The notes under the pieces were generated by a model that was given only the letters and a program-made list of their open reading frames with translations, was not told the DNA's origin and made no database searches. Positions 9,540 to 18,774 of a DNA stretch of 64,000 nucleotides are shown here, piece after piece (within the stretch, counting starts at the first letter, position 1; every line of letters begins with the position of its first letter). Source of the stretch: Vulcanococcus sp. Clear-D1 (GTDB taxonomy: Bacteria > Cyanobacteriota > Cyanobacteriia > PCC-6307 > Cyanobiaceae). The stretch spans positions 62,001 through 126,000 of the forward strand of contig NZ_JACVZV010000037.1 in the NCBI RefSeq assembly GCF_014654725.1, given 5' to 3'. A program made the position numbers and the translations under genes.

Positions 9540-10007
9540 TTGAGTGAGGCTTCGGTGCCCTCGATCGGTGTGGCCTTGCTTGCAGTGATCTCCACCCCCG
9601 GTGCCGGTTCGCCCGTGCTGGGTTTGGCCAAGGCCATTCAGCTCTCGGTGGCTCCGGTGTTTTTGCTCACCGCCATTGCCGGGGTGCTGGGGGTGATCAG
9701 CAACCGGTTGGCCCGTGTGCTCGATCGAGCCCGCGATACCAGCGCTCAGGCCAGCGACAGCCAGGAACTGCTGCTGCTGCGCCGGCGCATGGTGTTGTTG
9801 TCGCGGGCGATTGAAACGGTCACGGTCACTGGGGTGCTCGTGTCGGCCGTGGTGGCGGTGACCTTCATCAGTGCCATCGCCGTGATCGATCTGGCGGCGA
9901 TTGTGGTGCCGCTGTTCGTCACAGCGATGCTCGCTTTGATGCTCGGCCTGGTGTTGCTCTTGCTCGATACCCGCGTGGCTTCACGGATGATCCGGCGTCG
10001 CTTCTGA
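9540..10007 (+). CDS. DUF2721 family membrane protein
   Basis: About 155 residues with three hydrophobic segments: VAPVFLLTAIAGVLGVISNR, a second pair near VTVTGVLVSAVVAVTFISAI, and the C-terminal VVPLFVTAMLALMLGLVLLL. NRLARVLDRARD and the charged linker after it are typical of DUF2721. Function unknown. I chose TTG 9540 (MSEASVPSIG) as start; GTG 9555 is an alternative, and codons further upstream are antisense to the OsmC gene. The gene converges on the DCC gene with a 27-base overlap. Confidence 0.72.
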   Translation: MSEASVPSIGVALLAVISTPGAGSPVLGLAKAIQLSVAPVFLLTAIAGVLGVISNRLARVLDRARDTSAQASDSQELLLLRRRMVLLSRAIETVTVTGVLVSAVVAVTFISAIAVIDLAAIVVPLFVTAMLALMLGLVLLLLDTRVASRMIRRRF

Positions 10008-10436
10008 TCGACAGCGGCAGAGCTGATCGAGATCGGGCCGGCGGGTGAGCGGCAATCGCCAGCGCGCCCAGAGGCCATACAAGCCATCGGCAACCTGCCG
10101 CAAACCAGGCCAGCCGCTTGGCGCATAGAGCCAACCCAGGCCGATCAATTGATAGGCAGCTCGGAACACCTCCACGTCGTGCAGAACGGTGCCGTCGGCG
10201 CGCAGCGCATGGATCCGCCCCATGGCTTCGCGGTAGCTGATCCCCCCATGCAGGGCCGGGTTGTAGTCGGTGGCATCGATATCCACAAAGGCCAGCCGCT
10301 CGGACCCGGGGTGCAAGCGCTGATCCCTCCCGCGTAGGAAGGTCACTTCCCGCAGGCAGAGCGGGCAGCCACCGTCGTAGAGGAGGGTCAGTTCTGGACG
10401 TGGGGCTTGGCTCATGTCTTGCAGGAGGGAAGCCAT
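9981..10436 (-). CDS. DCC family (DUF393) thiol-disulfide oxidoreductase-like protein
   Basis: A 151-residue protein starting with the DCC signature LLYDGGCPLCLREV, a thioredoxin-fold-like CxxC near the N-terminus, followed by FVDIDATDYNP and GISYREAMGRIHAL, the usual second block. Members are predicted thiol oxidoreductases of unproven substrate. The C-terminus has two extra cysteines (QLCRCRS). The start may be ATG 10436 (MASLLQD) or ATG 10415 (MSQAPRPELT). Its 3' end overlaps the DUF2721 gene on the other strand. Confidence 0.85.
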   Translation of the reverse strand: MASLLQDMSQAPRPELTLLYDGGCPLCLREVTFLRGRDQRLHPGSERLAFVDIDATDYNPALHGGISYREAMGRIHALRADGTVLHDVEVFRAAYQLIGLGWLYAPSGWPGLRQVADGLYGLWARWRLPLTRRPDLDQLCRCRSEATPDHP

Positions 10437-10525
10437 TGAGGTGTTGAGCCATCCTGCAGACCATGCGTTCAGCCTGCGGGCTCTGGTCTGGCGATGGGGG
10501 TTGCTAGTTATGGACGCAACGGGCC

Positions 10526-10984
10526 TTGGCTGTCGTGCGGCAAGTTCTCGACCAACTGCAGTTCACAACCAGCGGTCAGGGGTTCACGCGCTTAAACGAA
10601 GCGCTCAACCGCTGGATTGCCAGCACGGGCTTCACCCTGGGCGTGCTTCATCTGAGCTGTCTCCACACCAGCGCCAGCCTCACCATCAACGAGAATGCAG
10701 ATCCAAGGGTGTTGCAAGATCTTCAGGCATGGATGGATGCCGTGGTTCCGCAGGACGGCCTGGGACCTCTCGATGGACACGGCCAGCGCAGCCGTTATCG
10801 GCATGACGATGAGGGGGATGACGACATGCCGGCCCACATCCGTACTGCTTTGACGGCCCAGACCATGACCCTCAGCGTGGTGAAGGGCCGCCTGCTCCTA
10901 GGGACCTGGCAGGGCGTTTATCTGTGGGAGCACCGGGCGAGCGCCCATCAGCGTCGGCTCAGCCTTCATCTCATCGGCGAGTGA
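10526..10984 (+). CDS. YjbQ family protein (UPF0047)
   Basis: A 152-residue YjbQ/UPF0047 protein, a family with reported thiamine phosphate synthase side activity and uncertain main role. The family blocks are all present: LHLSCLHTSASLTINENADP, the acidic HDDEGDDDMPAHIR, and LLLGTWQGVYLWEHR. The usual EGxxNxxAH motif has aspartate in place of asparagine. The start is TTG at 10526; no better ATG precedes the conserved part. It is followed after 8 bases by the cupin gene. Confidence 0.88.
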   Translation: MAVVRQVLDQLQFTTSGQGFTRLNEALNRWIASTGFTLGVLHLSCLHTSASLTINENADPRVLQDLQAWMDAVVPQDGLGPLDGHGQRSRYRHDDEGDDDMPAHIRTALTAQTMTLSVVKGRLLLGTWQGVYLWEHRASAHQRRLSLHLIGE

Positions 10985-10992
10985 ACCCAGCT

Positions 10993-11271
10993 ATGTCCAG
11001 CCCCATCAGTTTCGTCCACAACCCATCAGCTGCTCACCTGCAGCAGCTGGGCGTGGTGGATTGGCCGATCTGGAGCTGTGGCGTCAGCTGCTTCCCGTGG
11101 ACCTACGACGAGCGGGAAATATGCCTCTTGTTGGAGGGCGACGTGACGGTGACGCCCGATGGCGGTCCGCCCGTTCGCTTTGGGGCCGGGGATCTGGTGA
11201 CGTTCGCTGCTGGCCTGAGCTGCAGCTGGGATGTGCACGTCGCCGTGCGTAAGCACTATCGCTTCGGTTGA
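10993..11271 (+). CDS. Small cupin protein (Cupin_3/DUF861 type)
   Basis: A 92-residue single cupin barrel. The Cupin_3 pattern is visible: WSCGVSCFPWTYDEREICLL, LEGDVTVTP and the GAGDLVTFAAGLSCSWDV block, ending in VRKHYRFG. In related proteins this small barrel is found near ureide or amino acid metabolism, but histidine metal ligands are sparse here and the function is unknown. ATG 10993 starts MSSPISFVHN. It lies between yjbQ and the pterin dehydratase gene in one direction. Confidence 0.8.
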   Translation: MSSPISFVHNPSAAHLQQLGVVDWPIWSCGVSCFPWTYDEREICLLLEGDVTVTPDGGPPVRFGAGDLVTFAAGLSCSWDVHVAVRKHYRFG

Positions 11272-11301
11272 GCCAGGCTGGTTGCAGTTCAGCGCAGGCT
11301 G

Positions 11302-11589
11302 ATGGCTGCCCTTCCCCTGACCGCCGATCAGATCGCGGCTTTGCCCGAGCAACTCCCGCATTGGAGTCTGGTGGGCGGGAAGCTGCGGCGTGAGCTGCGC
11401 TTTGTCGACTTTGTGGAGGCGTTCGGCTTCATGGCCCGGGTGGCGCTGATCGCGGAGGCGATGGGGCACCATCCGGAGTGGAGCAACGTGTGGAACCGGG
11501 TGACGATTGAGCTCACCACCCATGACACCGGTGGCCTCTCCGATCTCGATCTTCAACTGGCGCATCGCATCGATGCCCTGGCCGGCTGA
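11302..11589 (+). CDS. 4a-hydroxytetrahydrobiopterin dehydratase (pterin carbinolamine dehydratase)
   Basis: A 95-residue enzyme that dehydrates 4a-hydroxy-tetrahydropterins. The signature with paired histidines, [16 protein letters not shown], and the third histidine in [10 protein letters not shown] are intact, and [20 protein letters not shown] forms the preceding helix. Many cyanobacteria carry this gene without phenylalanine hydroxylase, so the substrate may be a pterin from folate or molybdopterin metabolism. folB lies 23 kb downstream. Confidence 0.93.
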   Translation: MAALPLTADQIAALPEQLPHWSLVGGKLRRELRFVDFVEAFGFMARVALIAEAMGHHPEWSNVWNRVTIELTTHDTGGLSDLDLQLAHRIDALAG

Positions 11590-11600
11590 GCTTCCACGCA

Positions 11601-13217
11601 TCACCCACGGGGCGGGATCGTTAAACCGATGCCTTCGCGTTGCACTTCATAGGCCGGGGAGAGGATCTCAACGCCGGCGTCGGCAAAGCTGTCCTGGATG
11701 GCAGCAAGCAACAGCGAGAGAATCGTGCGGTATTGATTGGCATCGTGGATTCTGGCGTCGAGTTCGTAGCTCACATGCCAATCATTCAGGCTGGTTTGCA
11801 CTACGCTGGGCGCCGGTTCTTGGCAGATGCCGTCAACCGTTGAGGCGGCCTGCAGTAGCAACGCGTGTACCTGGCGCCAGGGCACCTCGTAGCCGATGGT
11901 GATGCAGGCACTCACCGCAACGGGCTGCCCCAGTTCACGGCTGGCCAGGTTGAAGTTGGTGACTGGGTTTGCGATCACCATCGCGTTGGGGATGCTCACC
12001 AGTTCATGGCGTGGCGTGAGGATGCGCGTCACCAGCAACGCCCGCTCTTGCACCGTGCCCACGATGCCGTTGATCTCCACGCGATCTCCTTCCCTGAATC
12101 CACGCGTGTAAATCAACATCAGGCCGCTGAGAATATTGGTGGTGATGGCGCTGGAACCCAGCGCAGCCAGGATGCCCAGAAACACACCGGCCCCCTGAAA
12201 GGCGCGGCTGGTGGAGCCGGGAATGTAGGGAAGGGCAAGGGCTAAGCCTGCAGCGGTGATCAAGATCGTGGTGATCCGCGCCGTGGGCAGAGCCCATTCG
12301 GGATAGAACCATTCGAAGCGGATTTGCTCCGTCTCCAGCGCCTTGAACACGCGCTGATTCAGCTTGTACAAGGCCGTGGTGACAGCACCAATCACCACGA
12401 GGGCGATCAGGTTGGGCACCACATTGAGCACGCCATTCCACAGCTGCTCAACGGCCAACAGCATCTGTTCGCGCAGATCAGCCGCCAAGCCCATCGTTGG
12501 CGGAAAGAAGCTCAACAGCAGCGGCAGCATCAGATAACTGATGGCTGCCAGGGCTGCCCAGTGCAGGGCGGTGCGGCCCAGCTGCAGGCCGCGCTGGATG
12601 TGCACCCTGCTGATCAAGCGGTTGCCCGCCAAGTTGATGTCGGGAAGTCTGCGGCTGGCCTCGATCCCCAACCAACGGCGCGCGCGTTGATTGAGGCGAC
12701 GTTCCAGTTGAAGCAACAGCACGTAGCCAAGCAGCACCAGCAGGGCAATCGCGGTGCCGCGCAGCCAGGCTCCCGGTGTGCGTTGCACCCTGTAGCGCTT
12801 GATGCCGGTTTGGATGGCGCGGGCATCGCGCTTGGCAAGTTCGCTCTGGCTGGTTTTGGCCAGGGCAGCAGCCCGCTCATCCACGGCCATCAGCGCCTTG
12901 AACGTGCCGTCGTCATTGCTGATGCCAACCATCACGTAGGGAGGATCAGCCTTGGTGGTGATGCGGGCGGGATCGAAGCTGTAGTCCTCCGCCAGGCTGG
13001 TGATCTCGTTGGAGAGATGGCCGGCCAGCCGTTCAGGGCTCTGGGCTCCGGCCGCTGATTGCACCACCAAGATGGCTTCCCCCCCCAGCCGCACAACGCC
13101 GCCCTGAGGTTGCTCAACAGCTGCCTGCAGTGGAGGGGCCCACAGCAGCTGCAGCACCACAATGATCCCTGTTAGCCAGAGCCCCATCGACGTCAAGGTG
13201 GAAGCCGTCGCTTCCAC
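11601..13217 (-). CDS. MscS-family mechanosensitive ion channel with N-terminal periplasmic extension
   Basis: A 538-residue protein. An N-terminal signal-like segment (LTGIIVVLQLLWAPPLQAA) precedes a soluble domain of about 120 residues (AEDYSFDPARITTKADPPYV), then several membrane helices, then the MscS core: a glycine/alanine-rich pore helix (GVFLGILAALGSSAITTNIL) and the beta domain DRVEINGIVGTVQERALLVT followed by ELVSIPNAMVIANPVTNF. It would release solutes under osmotic downshock. The soluble extension is longer than in plain MscS. It converges on the pterin dehydratase gene with an 11-base gap. Confidence 0.9.
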   Translation of the reverse strand: MEATASTLTSMGLWLTGIIVVLQLLWAPPLQAAVEQPQGGVVRLGGEAILVVQSAAGAQSPERLAGHLSNEITSLAEDYSFDPARITTKADPPYVMVGISNDDGTFKALMAVDERAAALAKTSQSELAKRDARAIQTGIKRYRVQRTPGAWLRGTAIALLVLLGYVLLLQLERRLNQRARRWLGIEASRRLPDINLAGNRLISRVHIQRGLQLGRTALHWAALAAISYLMLPLLLSFFPPTMGLAADLREQMLLAVEQLWNGVLNVVPNLIALVVIGAVTTALYKLNQRVFKALETEQIRFEWFYPEWALPTARITTILITAAGLALALPYIPGSTSRAFQGAGVFLGILAALGSSAITTNILSGLMLIYTRGFREGDRVEINGIVGTVQERALLVTRILTPRHELVSIPNAMVIANPVTNFNLASRELGQPVAVSACITIGYEVPWRQVHALLLQAASTVDGICQEPAPSVVQTSLNDWHVSYELDARIHDANQYRTILSLLLAAIQDSFADAGVEILSPAYEVQREGIGLTIPPRG

Positions 13218-13270
13218 CTTGATGACGCCCGGTGCCCTTGGCCAGGGATCGTTGCGGTTGTTTCAGGCCG

Positions 13271-15901
13271 CTACACCAGCACCGGCAACTTGCTGGGATC
13301 CATCTGCTGGAAGCGCAGCTGCCGTTGTTCGCCGACGGACTCCACATCCACGGCCACGGTGTGGCCTCCGATGAACTGGCCGCCGAGGATTCCCTTGGCG
13401 ATCGGTGTTTCCAGCTCGCGCTGGATGGCCCGCTTCAGTGGGCGGGCGCCGTACACCGGGTCGTAGCCGACGCCGGCCAGCCAATCGAGGGCATCGGCGT
13501 TGAGCTGCAGCCCCAGCTTCTTCTCCTCGAGGCGCTTGGCCAGGCGCTGCACCTGCAGTTCCACGATCTGCCGCAGCTCCTCCTGTTTGAGGCTGTGGAA
13601 GATGATCGTTTCATCCAGGCGGTTGAGGAATTCGGGCCGGAAGTGGCCGCGCAGGGCGTCATTCACCCGCGCTTCCATCTCGCTATGTCGCGCTGGATCA
13701 CCGGCGAGATCGAGGATCGACTGGCTGCCGATGTTGCTGGTGAGGATCAGCACCGTGTTGGTGAAATCCACAGTGCGGCCCTGCCCATCGGTCACGCGGC
13801 CGTCATCGAGGATCTGCAGCATCACGTTGAACACATCGGGGTGGGCCTTCTCCACCTCGTCGAACAGGATCACCGCATAGGGCCGGCGCCGCACGGCTTC
13901 GGTGAGCTGGCCGCCTTCCTCGTAGCCCACATAACCGGGAGGCGCTCCGATCAAGCGGCTCACGGCGTGCTTCTCCATGTATTCCGACATGTCGATGCGC
14001 ACCATCGCTTCGTCGCTGTCGAACAGCTGGGAAGCCAGGGCCTTGGAGAGCTCGGTTTTGCCCACACCGGTGGGGCCGAGGAACAGGAAGCTGGCGATCG
14101 GGCGGTTGGGGTCGCTCAGCCCGGCGCGGGAGCGCTGGATCGCATCGGCCACGGCCGTCACGGCCTGGGCCTGACCGATCACGCGGGTGTGCAGCTCGTC
14201 TTCAAGATGCAGCAGCTTCTGCATCTCGCTCTGCACCAGCTTGGCCACGGGGATGCCGGTCCACTTGGCGATCACCTCGGCGATGTCGTCTTCGGTGACT
14301 TCTTCGCGCAGCAGTGATTTGTCGCTACCGCCGGCGCTGAGCTCCTCTTCTTTGGCCGCGAGTTTCTTGTGCAGCCCCGCCAGGGTGCCGTACTCAAGTT
14401 CGGCGGCCTTGTTGAGGTCGTAGCTGCGCTTGGCCTGCTCGATCTGCAGCTGCACCTGCTCGATCTCCTCTTTGATGGAGCCGAGTTCATCGATCGAGCC
14501 CTTTTCCTTCTGCCACTGGGCATTGAGGGTGCTCTGCTGCTCGCTCAGATCCGCCAGCTCTTTTTCCAGGCGCTCCAGCCGGTCGCGGCTGGCGGCATCG
14601 GATTCACGCCCCAGCGAGAGCTTTTCCATCTCGAGCTGCAGGATGCGGCGATCGAGTTCATCGATCTGCTCCGGCTTGGAGGTGATTTCCATCTTCAGGC
14701 GGGCGGCCGATTCATCCACCAGATCGATTGCCTTGTCGGGCAGAAAGCGATCGGCGATGTAGCGGCTGCTGAGCACGGCGGCAGCCACGAGGGCGTTGTC
14801 CGCGATGCGCACGCCGTGGTGCACTTCGTAGCGCTCCTTCAGGCCCCGCAGGATCGAGATCGTGTCTTCCACCGTGGGCTGATCCACGAACACTTGCTGG
14901 AAGCGGCGCTCCAGGGCCGGATCCTTCTCGATGTGCTGGCGGTGCTCATCGAGGGTGGTGGCACCGATGCAGCGCAATTCGCCGCGGGCCAGCATCGGCT
15001 TGAGCAGGTTGCTGGCATCCATGGCGCCGCCGGTGGCACCGGCACCCACCACGGTGTGGATTTCATCGATGAACAGCACGATCTGGCCTTCGGAGGCGGT
15101 CACCTCCTTCAGCACCGCCTTGAGCCGCTCTTCGAATTCACCGCGGTATTTGGCACCGGCGATTAGGGAACCCATGTCGAGCGCGATGAGCTGACGGTTC
15201 TGCAACGCCTGCGGCACGTCGCCGTTGACGATTCGCTGGGCTAGACCCTCCACGATCGCGGTTTTGCCCACGCCGGGTTCCCCGATCAGCACCGGGTTGT
15301 TCTTGGTGCGGCGGCTGAGGATCTGGATGGTGCGGCGGATCTCTTCGTCGCGGCCGATCACCGGATCGAGCTTGCCGTCGCGGGCGGCCTGGGTGAGGTC
15401 GCGCCCGTACTTTTCGAGCGATTCGTAGGTGCCTTCGGGGTTCTGGTCGGTCACGGTCTGGGATCCACGGATCGCCTGCACGGCGTCTTTGAGCTTGGTT
15501 GCATCAGTGCCAGCCTGCGAGAGCAGTTGCTTGCCGCAGCGATCATCGATGGCCAGGGCTAGCAGCAGGTGCTCGATGGCGATGTAGCTGTCGCCATAGG
15601 TGTCTTTGAGCGCGTTCGCCTGATCGAGAACGCTGTTGAGCCCCTTGCCCAGGTAGACGTTGTCGGGCGAGGCGCTCAGGCTGGGCTGGGTAGAGATGAA
15701 GGCATCAACCCGCTGGCTGAGGGTGCCTACATCCACACCCGCCTTCTCCAGGATGCGCCCGGCCAGTCCCTGTTGAGCCAGCAGCGCTGCGAATAAATGC
15801 TCGCTCTCCATCTGCTGCTGGCGGCGCTGCTGCGCCAGCTGTTGAGCAGCCACAACGGCGCCCCAGGCTTTTTCCGTAAACAGCTCGGCAGTTGGGTGCA
15901 T
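13271..15901 (-). CDS. clpB: ClpB disaggregase chaperone
   Basis: An 876-residue Hsp100 ATPase that, with DnaK, rescues aggregated proteins after heat or light stress. Order: Clp N-domain pair (1-150), first AAA+ domain with Walker A GEPGVGKT (207-214) and the [12 protein letters not shown] Walker B, a long coiled-coil middle domain with [10 protein letters not shown] at its end, and a second AAA+ domain with GPTGVGKTE near 608 and [14 protein letters not shown]. The M-domain and length mark it as ClpB rather than ClpC. A strong ribosome site (GGGAGG) lies just before the ATG at 15901. I see no clear CIRCE element upstream. Confidence 0.97.
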   Translation of the reverse strand: MHPTAELFTEKAWGAVVAAQQLAQQRRQQQMESEHLFAALLAQQGLAGRILEKAGVDVGTLSQRVDAFISTQPSLSASPDNVYLGKGLNSVLDQANALKDTYGDSYIAIEHLLLALAIDDRCGKQLLSQAGTDATKLKDAVQAIRGSQTVTDQNPEGTYESLEKYGRDLTQAARDGKLDPVIGRDEEIRRTIQILSRRTKNNPVLIGEPGVGKTAIVEGLAQRIVNGDVPQALQNRQLIALDMGSLIAGAKYRGEFEERLKAVLKEVTASEGQIVLFIDEIHTVVGAGATGGAMDASNLLKPMLARGELRCIGATTLDEHRQHIEKDPALERRFQQVFVDQPTVEDTISILRGLKERYEVHHGVRIADNALVAAAVLSSRYIADRFLPDKAIDLVDESAARLKMEITSKPEQIDELDRRILQLEMEKLSLGRESDAASRDRLERLEKELADLSEQQSTLNAQWQKEKGSIDELGSIKEEIEQVQLQIEQAKRSYDLNKAAELEYGTLAGLHKKLAAKEEELSAGGSDKSLLREEVTEDDIAEVIAKWTGIPVAKLVQSEMQKLLHLEDELHTRVIGQAQAVTAVADAIQRSRAGLSDPNRPIASFLFLGPTGVGKTELSKALASQLFDSDEAMVRIDMSEYMEKHAVSRLIGAPPGYVGYEEGGQLTEAVRRRPYAVILFDEVEKAHPDVFNVMLQILDDGRVTDGQGRTVDFTNTVLILTSNIGSQSILDLAGDPARHSEMEARVNDALRGHFRPEFLNRLDETIIFHSLKQEELRQIVELQVQRLAKRLEEKKLGLQLNADALDWLAGVGYDPVYGARPLKRAIQRELETPIAKGILGGQFIGGHTVAVDVESVGEQRQLRFQQMDPSKLPVLV

Positions 15902-16011
15902 GAAGACCTCCCTCTCTGGGTGGGTTGCCAGAACCGTATGGCCGTTGTTCGACGCCGGAGGAGAGGAGAACCGAATCGCTTCAGACGGTCCTCCTCCCTG
16001 TAGTGGTACAG

Positions 16012-16030
16012 ACCGGCACGCGCTGCCGGT
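16012..16030 (-). terminator. Hairpin after the small secreted protein gene
   Basis: ACCGGCA (16012-16018) and TGCCGGT (16024-16030) form a perfect 7-base stem with a 5-base loop, 7 bases past the stop of the - strand gene ending at 16037 and about 110 bases before clpB. No T-run follows, so termination is only possible; it could instead be a clpB leader structure. Confidence 0.45.
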
Positions 16031-16036
16031 TAACCG

Positions 16037-16399
16037 TCAGCGCGGCGTGCCGTTGTAGCCAACGTTGGTGATGGTGCGGCCGTCTGGAGAGACGGTGACT
16101 TCGGTTTCGGTGGTGGGCCGCAGGCCTTCCTGCTGCCAGCCGGGGGCACCGCCGAGGAAGCGGAAGGTGTAGCCGGGGTTGTTGGTCTGAATCAGGCAGG
16201 AGCCGCCGCCGTCGCTGGTGTTGAACATGCAGGCGGCAGGGCGATACACCGACAGACCACCGTTGTTATTCACCGCCCAGTTGCGGGCCAAGTTCACAGC
16301 TCGAACATTGGAATCACTCACCTGAGCCAGTGCGGCACCTGCGGAGAGTGCGGCAGTGGCAGCTGCCATGAGAGTGAAACGCAGAGGTTTGATGGCCAT
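16037..16399 (-). CDS. Small secreted protein of unknown function
   Basis: 120 residues. The ATG at 16399 gives a clean signal peptide (MAIKPLRFTLMAAATAALSA, cleavage after ALA-Q). The mature part is about 95 residues with two cysteines (RPAACMFNT and GSCLIQTN) that could form one disulfide, and a C-terminal VTVSPDGRTITNVGYNG that looks like beta strands. I do not recognise the family. It is divergent from the Gly/Asn/Trp-rich gene at 16516, leaving about 115 bases for promoters of both, and is one of four exported proteins in a 2.7 kb block. Confidence 0.7.
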   Translation of the reverse strand: MAIKPLRFTLMAAATAALSAGAALAQVSDSNVRAVNLARNWAVNNNGGLSVYRPAACMFNTSDGGGSCLIQTNNPGYTFRFLGGAPGWQQEGLRPTTETEVTVSPDGRTITNVGYNGTPR

Positions 16400-16515
16400 C
16401 ACGGCATCGTTCACGCTTGTCCACTGTGGCGATCTGCTGCAGCTTCTGCAGCGCCCATGACGCACCCCGTTACGCAACTGCTACCACTACACGCGTGATC
16501 AGCTATTCACCCGTG

Positions 16516-17535
16516 ATGGGAATGTCCCCGATCCGCCGGCGTGGCCTTCGTGCCTTGGCTCCGGCCTTAGTGCTCGCTGTTTTGCTTCCGGTAGCTGGCC
16601 TGGCGCGTGATGGTGGCGGTGGCCATGGTGGAGGAGGCCACGGAGGTGGCGGTGGTTTTCACGGTGGCGGCGGGCATGGCGGTGGTGATCGCGTCCGCGC
16701 GGGTGGCGGCTACCACCATGAGTACGGCGGTGGGTCGCGCACGCCTGCTCTCCACCACAACATCAGCCGCGACGACTACAACCGCGCCACCAACGGTGGC
16801 CGCGATCGCTTTGATGCCAACCGCCTCGGTTGGGGTAATCGCAACTGGAATCAGGGTGATTGGCGTGGTGATAACTGGCGTGGCGGCAATTGGGGTGGCA
16901 ATAACTGGCGCGGGGATAACGGGGGCTACAACAACTGGGGTAACCGCTGGAATGGCGGTTGGAACAACAACTGGAACAACGGTGGTTTCTGGGGCGATCG
17001 CCAGTGGAGCTATGGCTGGTACAACTGGCAGCCCAACACTTGGAGCTGGTGGGGGAACAACTCAGCCGCCTGGGGCCTGGCGGGTCTGGCTACAGGTGCT
17101 GCCATCACGGATCTCGTGAACGACGCCAGCGATCAGCAATCGCCGGTGATTGACGTTCCCGATAGCAACTATCAGCTCAACTACGGCACGGTGGACGCCG
17201 TTGGTAACAGCGGTGCCAATTTCAGTTATTCCGTGGCGAGCAGCTCACCGGAGCAGGGTGGTGCCAATTCCTCGGGGGCCAGCAGTCCGCCGGTGCAGGG
17301 CGGCGCCAACTGCCAGGAGGGTCTCCTGGATGGCCAGGTTCCCTCCACCGCTGCTCAGGCGCAGCTGCTTAACGCGGCTTGCCAGGTGGCTTACGGCCCC
17401 GATCCCCAGGGCAGCCCTCTGCCAAGGCTGTGGTCGCCGTCGCCGGCGGTGCGGGAGTGGCTGATTCTTCTGCTGGGAGGGGGCATTGGTTTTGGTGGTT
17501 ATGCCCTGTTCAAGCACACGCGCAAAGCCACCTGA
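16516..17535 (+). CDS. Secreted Gly/His/Asn/Trp-rich protein with C-terminal membrane anchor
   Basis: 339 residues, unknown family. Layout: signal peptide (RALAPALVLAVLLPVAGLA), a Gly/His block of about 40 residues, then roughly 80 residues dominated by Asn, Trp and Gly (WRGDNWRGGNWGGNNW), a small hydrophobic AAWGLAGLATGAAITDLV glycine-zipper-like segment, a VPDSNYQLNYGTVDAVG strand region, a Cys-containing module (GANCQEGLLDGQVPSTAAQ, QLLNAACQVAYG) and a C-terminal membrane helix LILLLGGGIGFGGYALF with basic tail. Start ATG 16516; GTG 16495 and ATG 16522 are alternatives. The next gene is a shorter paralogue lacking the anchor. Repeat-like codons make the region low complexity, but both paralogues keep frame, so I take them as real. 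Confidence 0.78.
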   Translation: MGMSPIRRRGLRALAPALVLAVLLPVAGLARDGGGGHGGGGHGGGGGFHGGGGHGGGDRVRAGGGYHHEYGGGSRTPALHHNISRDDYNRATNGGRDRFDANRLGWGNRNWNQGDWRGDNWRGGNWGGNNWRGDNGGYNNWGNRWNGGWNNNWNNGGFWGDRQWSYGWYNWQPNTWSWWGNNSAAWGLAGLATGAAITDLVNDASDQQSPVIDVPDSNYQLNYGTVDAVGNSGANFSYSVASSSPEQGGANSSGASSPPVQGGANCQEGLLDGQVPSTAAQAQLLNAACQVAYGPDPQGSPLPRLWSPSPAVREWLILLLGGGIGFGGYALFKHTRKAT

Positions 17536-17651
17536 AGCGCATCCTCTGAGCCAAGGCTGTTGTGTGACAGTCCACTGCAGCAATCTCCCCGATCTGCATC
17601 ACTGGTGTCCACGATTGGGGGGTTGTTGTGCTGGTTCCACAGCTCGATTCG

Positions 17652-18377
17652 ATGCATCGATCTTCACGCCTGTCTGCTGCGGTTCTTTCGGCCCTATTGC
17701 TTGGCACCTTGGCCTCGCCACTGGTGGCCGAGGCCCGTGGCGGCGGTGGTGGCCGCGGGGGCGGTGGCTTTCATGGCGGCGGGGGCCGCGACTGGGGTGG
17801 TGCTGGTCGTGATGGCCGCAGTTGGGGTGGTGGCGACTACCACTTCCAGAACAACGATGTGGATCGCGGTTACAAGGGCGATCACCCCATGTATGGACCT
17901 GGCACCCGCGACAGCTTCAACAACGATCGGGTGAATGTCAACAACAACTTCTATCGCCGTGATTACAACGGCTGGAACAACAACTGGCGCAATGGCGGCT
18001 ATTGGAACAACCGCCCCTGGAACCACGGCTGGTACAACAATGGCTGGGGTGGCTGGGGCTGGTGGGGCGCCAACGCTGCAGCCTGGGGTGTCGCTGGCCT
18101 GGCCACCGGAGCTGCCATCACCGGTCTGGTGGATGCCGCTTCCAACAACAGTTCACCGGTGATCGTGGTGCCCAATACCAGCTACGAGCTCAACTACGGC
18201 TCCGTGGAAGGGGTGGGCAGCTATGGCGTCAGCTTCAACTACAACGTAGATGGCAGCAGCCTGATGGGTGCAGCCAACTGCCAGCAGGGTCTGCTCAACG
18301 GTCAGGTGCCAGGCACCGCCGATCAAGCCCAGTTGCTCAACGCTGTGTGCCAGGTGGCTTACGGCTCAGGCAGCTGA
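17652..18377 (+). CDS. Secreted Gly/Asn/Trp-rich protein, paralogue of the preceding gene
   Basis: 241 residues beginning at ATG 17652 with a signal peptide (MHRSSRLSAAVLSALLLGTL, cleavage near VAEA). A short Gly-rich block (RGGGGGRGGGGFHGGGG) and an Asn/Trp/Gly block (WNNNWRNGGYWNNRPW) lead to AAWGVAGLATGAAITGLV, VPNTSYELNYGSVEGVG and the two-cysteine module GAANCQQGLLNGQVPGTADQ with LLNAVCQVAYG. These last parts match the upstream gene almost block for block, so the two arose by tandem duplication. Unlike it, this copy stops after the Cys module, with no membrane anchor, and may be released or bound to the anchored partner. Function unknown. Confidence 0.8.
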   Translation: MHRSSRLSAAVLSALLLGTLASPLVAEARGGGGGRGGGGFHGGGGRDWGGAGRDGRSWGGGDYHFQNNDVDRGYKGDHPMYGPGTRDSFNNDRVNVNNNFYRRDYNGWNNNWRNGGYWNNRPWNHGWYNNGWGGWGWWGANAAAWGVAGLATGAAITGLVDAASNNSSPVIVVPNTSYELNYGSVEGVGSYGVSFNYNVDGSSLMGAANCQQGLLNGQVPGTADQAQLLNAVCQVAYGSGS

Positions 18378-18742
18378 GGTTGTTGGCTAGCTGATCCCCC
18401 TGCTAGCGGCAGGGGGACGGCACCGCTGGATTGACCACACAGCCGTGTGGGACACCCATCCTTGCCGTAAATGGCGTCGTTGGGCGATAGGCAGCCGAGC
18501 TTGTTCTTCGCGGCTACCTCCGACGGCGCGAGGCGCATGGGTTGCACGTTGCCAACACCCACGATCGCCGGGCAGCTGCTGGCAGGCAGGATTGGCTGCC
18601 CGGGTTTGAACACCGCTGGCGTTCCACCGCCTCGAATCAATTGCAGCGCGGGATCGTTGACCGCGGGTTGAGCCTTCACGCTGCTGCCGAGCAACAGCAG
18701 CGGCAGTGCCAGTTTGCCCAGGTGTTGGGATGCGATCGCCAT
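18359..18742 (-). CDS. Small secreted Cys-containing protein of unknown function
   Basis: 127 residues from ATG 18742. A signal peptide (LGKLALPLLLLGSSVKA) is followed by a proline-rich mature part with four cysteines (ASSCPAIVGV, KLGCLSPND, GKDGCPTRLCGQ), enough for two disulfides. No family recognised. Its last 19 bases overlap the 3' end of the convergent Gly/Asn/Trp-rich gene, and a perfect hairpin (TCCCCCTGC/GCAGGGGGA, about 18393-18415) lies within its 3' coding part, possibly ending transcription from the other side. It adds to the run of exported proteins here. Confidence 0.65.
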   Translation of the reverse strand: MAIASQHLGKLALPLLLLGSSVKAQPAVNDPALQLIRGGGTPAVFKPGQPILPASSCPAIVGVGNVQPMRLAPSEVAAKNKLGCLSPNDAIYGKDGCPTRLCGQSSGAVPLPLAGGSASQQPQLPEP

Positions 18743-18774
18743 GATGGCGCTGCAGTGCGGCCCCAGTGTGGCGG

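Noticed and set aside
16600-17040. Repetitive Gly/Asn/Trp codons as a possible repeat array or CRISPR
   Set aside because: Units are irregular and in frame; no spacer-repeat pattern. Best explained by protein composition.
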